Positions 17,347-25,861 of a stretch of DNA of 64,000 nucleotides are shown in pieces (position 1 is the stretch's first letter; each line of letters begins with the position of its first letter). The stretch is from Marivita sp046591575. GTDB lineage: Bacteria; Pseudomonadota; Alphaproteobacteria; Rhodobacterales; Rhodobacteraceae. Both the position numbers and the translations under genes were made by a program. A model generated the notes under the pieces. That model was not told the origin of the DNA and ran no database searches. It saw only the letters and a program-made list of their open reading frames with translations. The DNA lies in the NCBI RefSeq assembly GCF_046591575.1, contig NZ_JBIQWA010000003.1, forward strand, positions 186,001-250,000. Direction: 5' to 3'.

Positions 17347-18003
17347 TTATCGCAGATTGATCCGCAGAACAGCCGCGCTGGCAAAGGGCAACAAGGCGAT
17401 CACGCCAAAGCTGATGCCCGCCAGAAGCATCAGCGGTGTCTGCACCGTCAACCCCTCTGCTCCGCGTCGCGCCACCTCTGCGCCAAAGATCAGCGTGGGC
17501 ACATAAAGCGGCAGAACAAGCAATGACATCAACAGCCCCCCGCGCTTGAGACCAACGGTCAACGCCGCCCCAAAGGTTCCGATCACGCTAAGCGCCGGTG
17601 TGCCTAGCGCCAGGCTGATCAAAACCCACTGATAGGCGGGCAATGGCAGGTTCAGCAAAACGCCAAGCACCGGTGCCGCAAGCACCAATGGCAAACCGGT
17701 GGTCAGCCAATGCGCCAACGCCTTGATCGACACAATGCTTTCGACAGGAAGCGGTGCGGTGGCCAGCAGGTCCAACGTGCCGTCCTCCCAATCAAGCGCC
17801 AGAATCCGGTCAAGCGACAGCAAACACGCCAGCAACGCGCCAATCCACAGAATACCCGGTGCGATGCGGGACAACAGCTCGGTCTGTGGGCCGACGCCCA
17901 GAGGCACAAGCACGGTCACGATCAGGAAAAACGCCAGACCCAGCCCAAAGCCACCACCTGCGCGGATCGACAGGATCAAATCGCGGAACAGCAGCGCTCT
18001 CAC
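17347..18003 (-). CDS. ccmB: heme exporter protein CcmB
   Basis: CcmB is the membrane subunit of the CcmAB ATP-driven complex that releases holo-CcmE. The 218 residues contain about six hydrophobic segments. Family blocks include FRDLILSIRAGGGFGLGLAF at the start, ILALDWEDGTLDLLA and LVLPLYVPTLIFGAEV. Its ATG overlaps the ccmA stop by 4 bp. The 59-bp gap to ccmC contains no clear promoter. Confidence 0.95.
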   Translation of the reverse strand: MRALLFRDLILSIRAGGGFGLGLAFFLIVTVLVPLGVGPQTELLSRIAPGILWIGALLACLLSLDRILALDWEDGTLDLLATAPLPVESIVSIKALAHWLTTGLPLVLAAPVLGVLLNLPLPAYQWVLISLALGTPALSVIGTFGAALTVGLKRGGLLMSLLVLPLYVPTLIFGAEVARRGAEGLTVQTPLMLLAGISFGVIALLPFASAAVLRINLR

Positions 18004-18614
18004 AGGAAGGCCTCGTCCATCTGACGCGTCCGTGGCAGCGCCTTGAACGGCGTCAGGTCCAGAACCCGCGCCTCGTTCAGACCCAGATCAATATGGGTGG
18101 CCATCAACGCGCTTCCGCCGTTGCGCAGATGCCTGCGTATCGCATCCGCAAAAAGCGCCACAGACGCCACATCCAGTGACACGGTGGGTTCATCCAGAAC
18201 CCAGATCGGCCGCCCGGTCACCATCAACCGCGCCAATCCCAGCCGCCGCTTTTGACCGGCAGACAATGTGCCCGCCATCCGGTTACGCAGCTCTTCCAGA
18301 TCAAAGGCTTGCAGTGCGGGATCAATGTCCTTGAGCCCGAACACAGCGGCCCAGAATTGCAGGTTTTCCGTAACGCTCAGCATCGCCTTGAGCCCGTCGG
18401 AATGCCCGGCATAGGCCATCTGGTCCTCGGCCCCTGTCACGCGTCCCGCTTCGACCGGTTGCAAACCGGCGACACTGCGCAGCAGGGTGGTTTTGCCGAT
18501 ACCGTTCGGCCCGCGAAGGACCAGTGCCTCACCCGGCGACAGGTCAAAGGACACCCCTTCCAGGATTGCCAAACCGCCCCGCGTGACGGCCAGATCGCGA
18601 ACAGCCAATACCAT
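18000..18614 (-). CDS. ccmA: heme exporter ATP-binding protein CcmA
   Basis: CcmA is the ABC ATPase of the cytochrome c maturation complex. In the 204 residues the Walker A is LRGPNGIGKTTLLRS (about 33-47), the signature is GTLSAGQKRRLGLARL, the Walker B is IWVLDEPTVSLD and the switch histidine is in MATHIDLGL. It starts the ccmABCDG set. The 117-bp gap upstream (18615-18731) carries no coding frame and could hold a ccm promoter, although the block continues on the same strand from yajC. Confidence 0.96.
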   Translation of the reverse strand: MVLAVRDLAVTRGGLAILEGVSFDLSPGEALVLRGPNGIGKTTLLRSVAGLQPVEAGRVTGAEDQMAYAGHSDGLKAMLSVTENLQFWAAVFGLKDIDPALQAFDLEELRNRMAGTLSAGQKRRLGLARLMVTGRPIWVLDEPTVSLDVASVALFADAIRRHLRNGGSALMATHIDLGLNEARVLDLTPFKALPRTRQMDEAFL

Positions 18615-18731
18615 GCCCCCGCTTAACCCACGGACGCGCCTGCTAAAAGCGGGAAAATGGTGTTTTTCTGAATAGTTGGGACTGCCGTTGCAGGCGGTGT
18701 TGCGAAACGCAGCGTCACATAGGGGTCCGCG

Positions 18732-19088
18732 TCATTCGACCGGCAAAAGCGCGACCGCAACGCGCCGTCCTTCGGACAGCAATACATTATAGGTGCGGCA
18801 GGCCGCCGGAGAGCTCATCACTTCGACACCGACCCCGGCCTCTTCCAATGTCTGGCGCAAGGCGGCGGGAATATGTGCGATGTCCGTGCCGGTTCCGATA
18901 AACAGAACGTCCACCTCGCCGGTCATGTCCAGCAGCACCTGCGTGTCCTCATACCCGCCCCAGGGCCGCGTTCCCAGACCGCCGGTCACAACCGGAGCCG
19001 GGTGTTTTTTACCACCGATCCGAAAGAAACCCGCGCCATAGCCTTCGATGGGTTCCGCGTCATCGTAAACCACTTCGTTCAGTCGCAT
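18732..19088 (-). CDS. Mth938-like (DUF498/NDUFAF3-type) protein
   Basis: This 118-residue protein belongs to the small Mth938-domain family, whose mitochondrial relative NDUFAF3 helps assemble respiratory complex I. Typical blocks are FFRIGGKKHPAPVVTGG, VDVLFIGTGTDIAHIPAALR and the C-terminal SSPAACRTYNVLLSEGRRVA with its conserved cysteine and tyrosine. In many alphaproteobacteria it is found beside secDF, as here. The bacterial function is not proven. It lies 15 bp downstream of the TauE-like gene and is likely co-transcribed with it. Confidence 0.85.
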   Translation of the reverse strand: MRLNEVVYDDAEPIEGYGAGFFRIGGKKHPAPVVTGGLGTRPWGGYEDTQVLLDMTGEVDVLFIGTGTDIAHIPAALRQTLEEAGVGVEVMSSPAACRTYNVLLSEGRRVAVALLPVE

Positions 19089-19103
19089 ATCCGTTCCTCC
19101 AGC

Positions 19104-19862
19104 TTAGCCTCTGTCCCAAAGAGGGAGCCCCATGAGCGTGGCACCCCCGATTATGACATAGGCCGCAACCCGATAGAAGCGTTCCCGGCCCGGATGAAAA
19201 AGTCCCTGTCCCAAAACCGCGCCGATGCCGTAGGGCAGCAAAAACAGCAAGCCAAGCGCGATGGCCTGAACGGTCAGCACATTCTGAAGATACATCAAGG
19301 GCAGGATCAGCAAGCTGGTCGTGCTGAGAAACACCACGGTTGTGGCGCGGGTCACCGCAACCGGATCACGTCCGGCCAGCTGAAACAGCACCATGATCGG
19401 TCCGGTCAGGCCGCTGACCCCCCCGACAAACCCGGCGGCAAATCCAACACCGGCACGCGCGCCTGCCGTGGGTTCCAGCTCGTACCGCCATCCCGCGATC
19501 AGAGCGCAGAGCGTCAGACCGCAGATGGTCACCACAACCCATCGCAGGATGGTCACATCCGTCACCGTCAAGACCCAGATGCCCAATGATGCCGAAACTG
19601 TCGCGCTGACGATCAGGATCGTGACGGCCTTGCGATCCACCAAAGGAAGCGCCTTGGGAAAGACCGTCACAAAAGACGAGATCGACGAGACGGAAAAAGA
19701 GGCAATGGCCACCGCAGGCGGCAGGAAAATCGTTCCGACCGGCAAAAACACCAAGGCCGCGCCGAACCCGGCAAACCCATAGACAAACCCCGCGACAAGC
19801 GTGGCCAACAGCAACCATTCCAGCCCCGCTGTATCCAGCGCGGCCAGGATCGACTCAGGCAT
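19104..19862 (-). CDS. TauE/SafE-family sulfite or small-anion exporter
   Basis: This is a 252-residue multi-pass membrane protein with two repeats of the TauE/SafE glycine-rich motif, FVYGFAGFGAALVFLPVG near the start and FVGGVSGLTGPIMVLFQLAG near residue 150. About eight membrane segments are visible. Family members export sulfite, sulfoacetate or related anions, or take up small organics; the substrate here is unknown. ATG 19862 overlaps the secF stop by 8 bp (ATGCCTGA), which argues for this start over the long upstream extension and for coupling to secF. Confidence 0.86.
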   Translation of the reverse strand: MPESILAALDTAGLEWLLLATLVAGFVYGFAGFGAALVFLPVGTIFLPPAVAIASFSVSSISSFVTVFPKALPLVDRKAVTILIVSATVSASLGIWVLTVTDVTILRWVVVTICGLTLCALIAGWRYELEPTAGARAGVGFAAGFVGGVSGLTGPIMVLFQLAGRDPVAVTRATTVVFLSTTSLLILPLMYLQNVLTVQAIALGLLFLLPYGIGAVLGQGLFHPGRERFYRVAAYVIIGGATLMGLPLWDRG

Positions 19863-20823
19863 CGACGTTCGAGAACTGGTTGCCGGTTGTATCTGTCGGC
19901 TTGGTCCAGTCGCGTTTGACGCCCAGCCACAGCAGGATGGCCGATGCCACAAAAATCGACGAATAGGTGCCGACAATCACACCCCAGATCATCGCAAACA
20001 CAAAGCCCCGGATCACATCGCCGCCCAGCACAAACAGCGCGATCAGCGCCAGAAGCGTGGTGATGGATGTCATGAAGGTTCGGCTAAGCGTTTCGTTGAT
20101 CGAGATATTCAGAACCTCTTTGAGATCCTTTTTCTTGTACTTGATCAAGTTTTCCCGAACCCGGTCAAACACCACCACCGTATCGTTCAGCGAATAGCCC
20201 ACAATGGTCAGAAGGGCCGCGATAATCGCCAGATCAAACTTGATCTGAAGCTCTGAAAAGATGCCGATGGTCAGGATCACGTCATGCACAAGGGCCGCAA
20301 CCGCCCCCAGCGCGAACTGCCATTCAAAGCGCAGCCAGATGTAGATCAGAACAGCCCCGATCGCCAGGATCACCGCAATGGCGGCGGTTTGGATCAGCTC
20401 TCCGGACACTTTGGGGCCAACGGATTCGACCGATACGAACTGGATGTCGGGCACCACCTCTGACAAGGCGTTCTCGACCCGCTGGATCACGGCCGTGCTG
20501 ACCGCCTCTTCCCCGTCCTGGGCCTGAATGCGGACCATGGCTACGTTTTGCTCGGGGCCGAATGTGGGATCGAACACTTCCGAGATGGTCACATCGCCCA
20601 ACTCCAGCGCACCAATCGCGTCGCGGTACACGCCAACATCAATCGGTTGCGCGCTTTCGGTGCGGATCGTTGTGCCGCCGCGAAAGTCGATGCCGTAGTT
20701 CAGCCCTTGCAAAAAGAACGAAACAAAAGACAGCAGCATCAAAAACGCCGAGATCCCGAACCACAGTTTCCAGCGGTTGAAAAAGTCGAAATTTGTACCC
20801 TGTTTGACCAATCGCAACCGCAT
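19855..20823 (-). CDS. secF: protein translocase subunit SecF
   Basis: SecF works with SecD as a proton-driven motor that helps the SecYEG channel release exported proteins. The 322-residue reading from ATG 20823 begins one base after the secD stop. Six membrane helices and the periplasmic P4 domain are in the expected order. Marks are YGIDFRGGTTI near residue 43, ALVHDVILTIGIF and GYSLNDTVVVFDRVREN, then NETLSRTFMTSITTLLAL. The GAGGT before the ATG is inside the end of secD. Confidence 0.97.
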   Translation of the reverse strand: MRLRLVKQGTNFDFFNRWKLWFGISAFLMLLSFVSFFLQGLNYGIDFRGGTTIRTESAQPIDVGVYRDAIGALELGDVTISEVFDPTFGPEQNVAMVRIQAQDGEEAVSTAVIQRVENALSEVVPDIQFVSVESVGPKVSGELIQTAAIAVILAIGAVLIYIWLRFEWQFALGAVAALVHDVILTIGIFSELQIKFDLAIIAALLTIVGYSLNDTVVVFDRVRENLIKYKKKDLKEVLNISINETLSRTFMTSITTLLALIALFVLGGDVIRGFVFAMIWGVIVGTYSSIFVASAILLWLGVKRDWTKPTDTTGNQFSNVDA

Positions 20824-20824
20824 C

Positions 20825-22486
20825 TCAGACCTCAATCGTTTTGGGACGACGACGTTCGAACCACATAATGATCAAAAGCCGAGTGAAAAAAATGGCTGTA
20901 AAGACCGATGTCAGGATACCAAGACCCAGCGTGATGGCAAAGCCGCGCACCGGCCCGGACCCCATGACAAACAGGATCACAGCAGTGATAAACGTGGTTA
21001 TATTTGCGTCCAGAATGGCCGAAAGCGCTCTTTCATAGCCAAGCTCGATTGCCCGCGCTGGCCCTTTGGCCGTTCGCAACTCTTCGCGGATACGTTCGAA
21101 AATCAGCACATTGGCGTCCACCGCCATCCCCACCGTTAGAACAATCCCGGCGATACCCGGAAGGGTCAGTGTGGCACCGATCAAGCTCAGCAATCCGAAA
21201 ATCAGCCCGATATTGACGATCAAGGCGACATTGGCGAACAATCCGAACAGGCCGTAACTCAGCGCCATAAACACCAGCACCGCTGCAAAGGCGATCATCG
21301 TGGCGATCCGGCCCGCATCAATGCTGTCCTGGCCCAATTCCGGCCCGATGGTGCGTTCTTCCAGAAATTCCAGCCCCGCAGGCAAGGCCCCTGCCCGCAA
21401 AAGAACCGCAAGCTGCGTGCTTTCCTCGACTGAAAAATTGCCGGTGATGATCCCCGATCCACCCGGAATATGGCTTTGAATGACGGGCGCGCTGATCACC
21501 TCGGCATCCAGAACGATGGCAAACGGGTTGCCGATATTGGCCGCTGTATAATCGCCGAACTTGCGCGCTCCGGCCGGATTGAACCGGAAATTGACCGCAG
21601 GTCGCCCGTTCTGGTCAAAAGCCGGTTGCGCATCGACCAGTTCCTCTCCGGTCACCACCGGCGATTGTTCCAGAATGTAAAACGTGCCCGCTTCGTCCAT
21701 TGAAGGCAGGATTTCATTGCCGATACCCGCCACCGCATTCGCGTCAGAGCTGCGTCCGATCACCGGCTGAAAGGTCAATTGCGCGGTTGTGCCGATGATT
21801 TCCTTTAGTTCTGCCGCAGATCCAATGCCCGGCACCTGAATCAAGATCCGGTCAGACCCCTGCCGCTGAATAGTGGGTTCGCGGGTGCCGACCTCGTCGA
21901 TCCGCCGACGGATGATCTCAAGGCTTTGCAGCATCGTGCGTTCGTCGGTGGCGATCTGCTCGGCTTCGGACAGGGTCACGACGATTTCATCGCCCTCGGC
22001 CCGGACCTCAAGATCGTTGCTCAGCGCCCCGGTCAGCGACACCACCGGCTGCGCCAGTCCGCGCACCAGCTCCAGCGCGCGGTCCATGCCCGCAGGTTCG
22101 GAAATCCGCACCCGCAGCTCGTCAACCGGCGATGATTGCAGACGAATGGTGCCCACCGTGGCCCGTTCCGGGCGCAGAACGTCGCGCACTTCGGGCCAGA
22201 GCGCGGTCATGCGCGACTCGTAGACATCCGTGACCTGCACTTCAGCCAACAGATGCGCGCCGCCGCGCAGATCAAGGCCCAGGTTCACAAGACCCGACGG
22301 CAGAAACTCCGGCCAGCTGCCGCGCTGCTCCAGCAGTTCCGGTGTCTCGCCCGAAAGCTCTATCGCGGCGACAGCATCATTGTGCTGCTCGACACGAGGG
22401 TAAAACAGGTTTGGCAAAGCCAGGGCCAGACCGACCGCGACCGTGGTCCAGATCAGAAGGCGCTTCCACAGATCGATCTGAAGCAT
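20825..22486 (-). CDS. secD: protein translocase subunit SecD
   Basis: SecD is the larger partner of the SecDF translocation motor. The 553 residues have an N-terminal helix (about 8-27) and the large periplasmic region with NLGLDLRGGAHLL. The P1 head includes RRRIDEVGTREPTIQRQGSD and IPGGSGIITGNFSVEES. Five C-terminal helices carry the proton-path motif MAVDANVLIFERIREEL. It lies between yajC (30 bp upstream) and secF (1 bp downstream). Confidence 0.97.
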   Translation of the reverse strand: MLQIDLWKRLLIWTTVAVGLALALPNLFYPRVEQHNDAVAAIELSGETPELLEQRGSWPEFLPSGLVNLGLDLRGGAHLLAEVQVTDVYESRMTALWPEVRDVLRPERATVGTIRLQSSPVDELRVRISEPAGMDRALELVRGLAQPVVSLTGALSNDLEVRAEGDEIVVTLSEAEQIATDERTMLQSLEIIRRRIDEVGTREPTIQRQGSDRILIQVPGIGSAAELKEIIGTTAQLTFQPVIGRSSDANAVAGIGNEILPSMDEAGTFYILEQSPVVTGEELVDAQPAFDQNGRPAVNFRFNPAGARKFGDYTAANIGNPFAIVLDAEVISAPVIQSHIPGGSGIITGNFSVEESTQLAVLLRAGALPAGLEFLEERTIGPELGQDSIDAGRIATMIAFAAVLVFMALSYGLFGLFANVALIVNIGLIFGLLSLIGATLTLPGIAGIVLTVGMAVDANVLIFERIREELRTAKGPARAIELGYERALSAILDANITTFITAVILFVMGSGPVRGFAITLGLGILTSVFTAIFFTRLLIIMWFERRRPKTIEV

Positions 22487-22516
22487 GGGCGAGATGTCCG
22501 ATACGAGGTTAAAGGA

Positions 22517-22804
22517 TTACGTCTTAGCAGGTTCGGTTTTCGACACAACCTGGGCAATCGTGTTGCGCACGACACGAACTTTGACACCTTCGCTCACTTC
22601 AACATCCAACTCGTTGTTTTCCTTGACTTTCGTCACCTTTCCGATCAGCCCGCCCTGAGTGATGACAACATCGCCACGAACCAGGTTTTCGACCATTTTC
22701 TGATGCTCTTTCATCTTTTTCTGCTGTGGGCGGATCAACAGGAAATACATGATCGCAAAGATCAGAATAAGCGGGACGAACTGGGCAATTGCGCTGCCTT
22801 CCAT
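22517..22804 (-). CDS. yajC: preprotein translocase subunit YajC
   Basis: YajC is the 95-residue single-helix accessory of SecDF. Its helix FVPLILIFAIMYFLLIRPQQ (about residues 9-28) is followed by KKMKEHQKMVENLVRGDVVI and a cytoplasmic beta-rich end. It is the first gene of the export/ccm block. The 22805-23031 gap to the divergent protease gene holds the likely promoter; apart from a GGGGC/GCCCC-like small repeat near 22826 I see no clear signal there. Confidence 0.95.
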   Translation of the reverse strand: MEGSAIAQFVPLILIFAIMYFLLIRPQQKKMKEHQKMVENLVRGDVVITQGGLIGKVTKVKENNELDVEVSEGVKVRVVRNTIAQVVSKTEPAKT

Positions 22805-23031
22805 GGGCGTGCTCCTTGAAGATGGCGGGGCACACCCCGCTGATGATGGGTCGATTAATTCGGGCGGAACCTATGTTGCCCGTCTGGGCTTTGCAAGGCG
22901 CGTTCCGTGCGTTTTCCTATGCGTTTTGTGCCGTTTGCTGCGCGCACTGGATCGAACGGTCCTTGTGACAAAACCACCGGTCCGACACAGCAGACTTGCC
23001 CATATCGCCAACTTGCGCCTTAAGTCGCGTC

Positions 23032-23691
23032 ATGAAATGCGCCGTTCTGTCCATCATTCTGTCGATCATCGCCGACAGCGCCGCCGCGCAAGACCTGCCG
23101 CTTCTGCCGGGGCCAGAGCACAGCAACTGGCAGGCCATTGGCCGCGTCAATGCCGCTGGCTTTCGCAAACGCGAAATGTGTTCCGGCACGCTCATCGCCC
23201 CGGATCAGGTTCTGACCGCAGCGCATTGTCTGGCGGGCACCGATGGGCTGGGCCCGAAACCCGGTGACTTCACCTTTGTCGCCGGATGGCTGCGTGGCGA
23301 GGCGAGCGACATCGTCGCCGGTGCCGCGATCTGGATACATCCCAAAGCCTATGCCGAAGGGGTGCTCGACATCCGCTACGACATCGCCATTCTCACGCTC
23401 GACCGCGCGGCAAAGGTCGCCCCGCTTGACCTGGCTCCAAACGACGCTCCGGCCCCCTTTGGTGTGCTGGGCTATTCGACCCGCCGACCACATATGCTGG
23501 GGGCTGCGTTCGGATGCGGCGGGCGCGTCGCGTCGCAGCTGTTGCGCCTTGAATGCGCTGTCACATCGGGAAATTCCGGCGGGCCGGTGGTCGTCAAACA
23601 CGCCAATCGCTGGAAGATCGCGGCAGTGATCAGCGCCATGGGGCAATCTGGCGCGCTGGCCGTGCCGGTAACACGCCTGCCGCCGCGCTAA
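23032..23691 (+). CDS. secreted trypsin-like serine endopeptidase (S1 fold)
   Basis: This 219-residue protein has a signal peptide (MKCAVLSIILSIIADSAAAQ, cut before DLP). The chymotrypsin-fold triad is complete: His in LTAAHCLAG, Asp in RYDIAILTLD and Ser in TSGNSGGPVV. The residue before the nucleophile is Asn (GNSGG) instead of the animal-type Asp, as is common in bacterial S1 and glutamyl-endopeptidase-like enzymes. Four to five cysteines (MCSGT, AHC, FGCG, LECA) could form disulfides. The target is unknown. ATG 23032 gives the signal peptide; upstream in-frame codons do not. Confidence 0.86.
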   Translation: MKCAVLSIILSIIADSAAAQDLPLLPGPEHSNWQAIGRVNAAGFRKREMCSGTLIAPDQVLTAAHCLAGTDGLGPKPGDFTFVAGWLRGEASDIVAGAAIWIHPKAYAEGVLDIRYDIAILTLDRAAKVAPLDLAPNDAPAPFGVLGYSTRRPHMLGAAFGCGGRVASQLLRLECAVTSGNSGGPVVVKHANRWKIAAVISAMGQSGALAVPVTRLPPR

Positions 23692-23761
23692 GCCTCTACC
23701 ATATGCGCGCGTTCCGGTGCATAAGGCCGCTCAACCATTGCGAGTCAGAAGGACCAGACCC

Positions 23762-25054
23762 ATGCATGATATCCGAACCATCCGCGAAAACCCCGCCGCG
23801 TTTGACGCCGCGATCTCGCGCCGTGGCTTGGAACCGGTCTCATCCGAACTGTTGCGCATCGACGAAGACCGCCGCGCGGCCATTCTTGCGGCCGAAACAG
23901 CACAGGCCGATCAGAACAAGGCGGCCAAGGAAATCGGCAAGGTCAAAGCCTCTGGCGACGACGCCGCATTCCAGACATTGCGCGATGAGGTCGCCGCGAA
24001 AAAAGCCGCCGTGGCCGACCTTCAGGCCCGCGCAAAAGAGCTGGACGACACCCTGACCGAGCTGCTGATCGGCCTGCCGAACCTGCCGTTTGACGACGTC
24101 CCTGACGGGGCCGACGAAGACGACAATGTCGAAGTCCGCCGCTGGGGCACACCGCGCGATTTCGATTTCCAGCCCAAGGAACATTTCGAGATTCCGGGTG
24201 TTATCCCCGGCATGGATTTCGAAACAGCAGCCAAACTCTCTGGATCGCGCTTTGTCGTGATGTCCGGGGCCATCGCGCGCGTCCACCGCGCCCTGGCGCA
24301 GTTCATGCTCGACACGCATATCAGCGAAAACGGCCTGCAGGAAACATGGACACCCGTGCTTGTGCGCGATGACATGATGTACGGCACCGGCCAATTGCCC
24401 AAATTCGGCGAAGACAGCTATCAGACCACAAATGGATGGTGGCTCGTGCCCACCGCCGAAGTGACCCTGACCAACATCGTCAACGGCATGACCGTGGACG
24501 AAAGCACCCTGCCCCGGCGCTATGTCGCCCACACCCAGTGTTTCCGCTCCGAAGCGGGCAGCGCCGGGCGCGACACCTCTGGCATGCTGCGCCAACACCA
24601 GTTCGAAAAGGTCGAAATGGTGTCGATCACGCACCCGGATCACAGCCGCGACGAGCTGGACCGCATGACAGGCTGCGCGCAAGGCATCCTTGAAAAGCTG
24701 GGCCTGCCCTACCGCACCGTTGTTTTGTGTGTCGGCGATATGGGCTTTGGCGCGCGCCAGACCCATGACATCGAGGTCTGGCTGCCCGGTCAGAACACCT
24801 ATCGCGAAATCAGCTCTGTGTCGGTTTGCGGTGATTTTCAGGCCCGGCGCATGAACGCCCGCTTCAAGCCTGCGGATGGCGGCAAACCCGAATACCTGCA
24901 CACGCTTAATGGGTCAGGTCTGGCCGTGGGGCGCTGCCTGATTGCGGTTCTGGAAAACGGCCAGGAAAAAGACGGCTCGGTCACATTGCCCGAAGCGCTG
25001 CATCCCTGGCTGGGTGGTCACACACGGATTTCTGCAGATGGAAAGATGGTCTGA
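23762..25054 (+). CDS. serS: seryl-tRNA synthetase
   Basis: SerRS charges tRNA-Ser and tRNA-Sec with serine. The 430-residue reading from ATG 23762 (MHDIRTIRENPAAFD) is the usual start, with the coiled-coil tRNA-binding arm over about residues 25-100. The class II core has motif 2 with FRSEAGSAG and RQHQFEKVE, and motif 3 with NGSGLAVGRCLIAVLEN. TAEVTLTN forms the serine-binding TxE loop. AGAAGGACC precedes the start. The membrane-protein gene follows after 3 bp. Confidence 0.97.
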   Translation: MHDIRTIRENPAAFDAAISRRGLEPVSSELLRIDEDRRAAILAAETAQADQNKAAKEIGKVKASGDDAAFQTLRDEVAAKKAAVADLQARAKELDDTLTELLIGLPNLPFDDVPDGADEDDNVEVRRWGTPRDFDFQPKEHFEIPGVIPGMDFETAAKLSGSRFVVMSGAIARVHRALAQFMLDTHISENGLQETWTPVLVRDDMMYGTGQLPKFGEDSYQTTNGWWLVPTAEVTLTNIVNGMTVDESTLPRRYVAHTQCFRSEAGSAGRDTSGMLRQHQFEKVEMVSITHPDHSRDELDRMTGCAQGILEKLGLPYRTVVLCVGDMGFGARQTHDIEVWLPGQNTYREISSVSVCGDFQARRMNARFKPADGGKPEYLHTLNGSGLAVGRCLIAVLENGQEKDGSVTLPEALHPWLGGHTRISADGKMV

Positions 25055-25057
25055 GCC

Positions 25058-25759
25058 ATGACACGTATCTGGTCCCTTCTGGTGCTCATCGCCGCGCTTG
25101 CGTTCGCGGCGTCGCCCTGGTTCACGCAGGGGTTCAACGGGTTTGAACCCGATCAATTCCCGACCCCGCAGGACGACCCGCCGGTCCAGCCGGCCGGCTA
25201 TGCCTTTGCCATCTGGGGCCTGATTTATCTGTGGTTGATCATCGGTGCCGGTTTTGGCCTCGTAAAGCGCAGCGATGATCCCGATTGGGCCGCCATGCGC
25301 CCGCCCCTCGTGCTCAGCTTGGCGGTCGGGGCCACTTGGTTGCCGGTTGCCACCGTGTCGCCGCTTGCCGCGACAGTCCTGATCTGGGTGATGCTGGTTT
25401 CGGCGCTGGTCAGTCTGTTTCGCGTGGGCGACACCGATCGCTGGTTCCAGCAGACCCCGGTGGCCATTTACGCAGGCTGGCTCACGGCGGCGTCATGTGT
25501 GGCGATTGGGCTGGTCCTGGGGGGGTATGGCCTTCTGCCCGAAACGATCGCAGCGATTGTCGCCCTTGGGATCGGCCTGGCCATTGCGCTTTTCGTGCAG
25601 TACCGGCTGCACCGCGCACCGGAATACGGGATCACCGTGATCTGGGCGCTTGTGGGGGTGATTGTCGCCAATACCGGCCCGCTCAACATCGCGGTGGTCG
25701 GCCTGTGTGTGCTTGGCATCATCGCCATTCTGGCCTTGCGCGGCACAGACACGGAATAG
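25058..25759 (+). CDS. TspO/MBR-related multi-pass membrane protein
   Basis: This 233-residue hydrophobic protein has about seven membrane segments. The first third contains a periplasmic stretch ending in QPAGYAFAIWGLIYLWLI, which resembles the PPGYVFPxVW motif of TspO/MBR proteins (tryptophan-rich sensors that bind porphyrins and sterols). It is longer than classical five-helix TspO, so it belongs to a divergent branch at best. It directly follows serS (3 bp). The function is not known. It converges on the beta-hydroxyacid dehydrogenase gene across the second mosaic hairpin. Confidence 0.7.
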   Translation: MTRIWSLLVLIAALAFAASPWFTQGFNGFEPDQFPTPQDDPPVQPAGYAFAIWGLIYLWLIIGAGFGLVKRSDDPDWAAMRPPLVLSLAVGATWLPVATVSPLAATVLIWVMLVSALVSLFRVGDTDRWFQQTPVAIYAGWLTAASCVAIGLVLGGYGLLPETIAAIVALGIGLAIALFVQYRLHRAPEYGITVIWALVGVIVANTGPLNIAVVGLCVLGIIAILALRGTDTE

Positions 25760-25760
25760 T

Positions 25761-25808
25761 CTTTCTTCTTGCTGAAAATATCTCGGGGTCTGGGGCAGCG
25801 CCCCAGAC
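25761..25808 (-). repeat. mosaic hairpin element, copy 2, inverted orientation
   Basis: Read on the minus strand this is a 9-bp stem, GTCTGGGGC with GCCCCAGAC (25788-25796 and 25800-25808), then CCCCGAGATATTTT and an A/G-rich tail ending in GAAAG. The same order of parts occurs on the plus strand at 4478-4524. Both copies sit between convergent genes. Confidence 0.72.
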
Positions 25809-25861
25809 GGTCCGGCAGCGAACCATTTCGGATGCATGTTGCAACCGATACCATCAGACGA

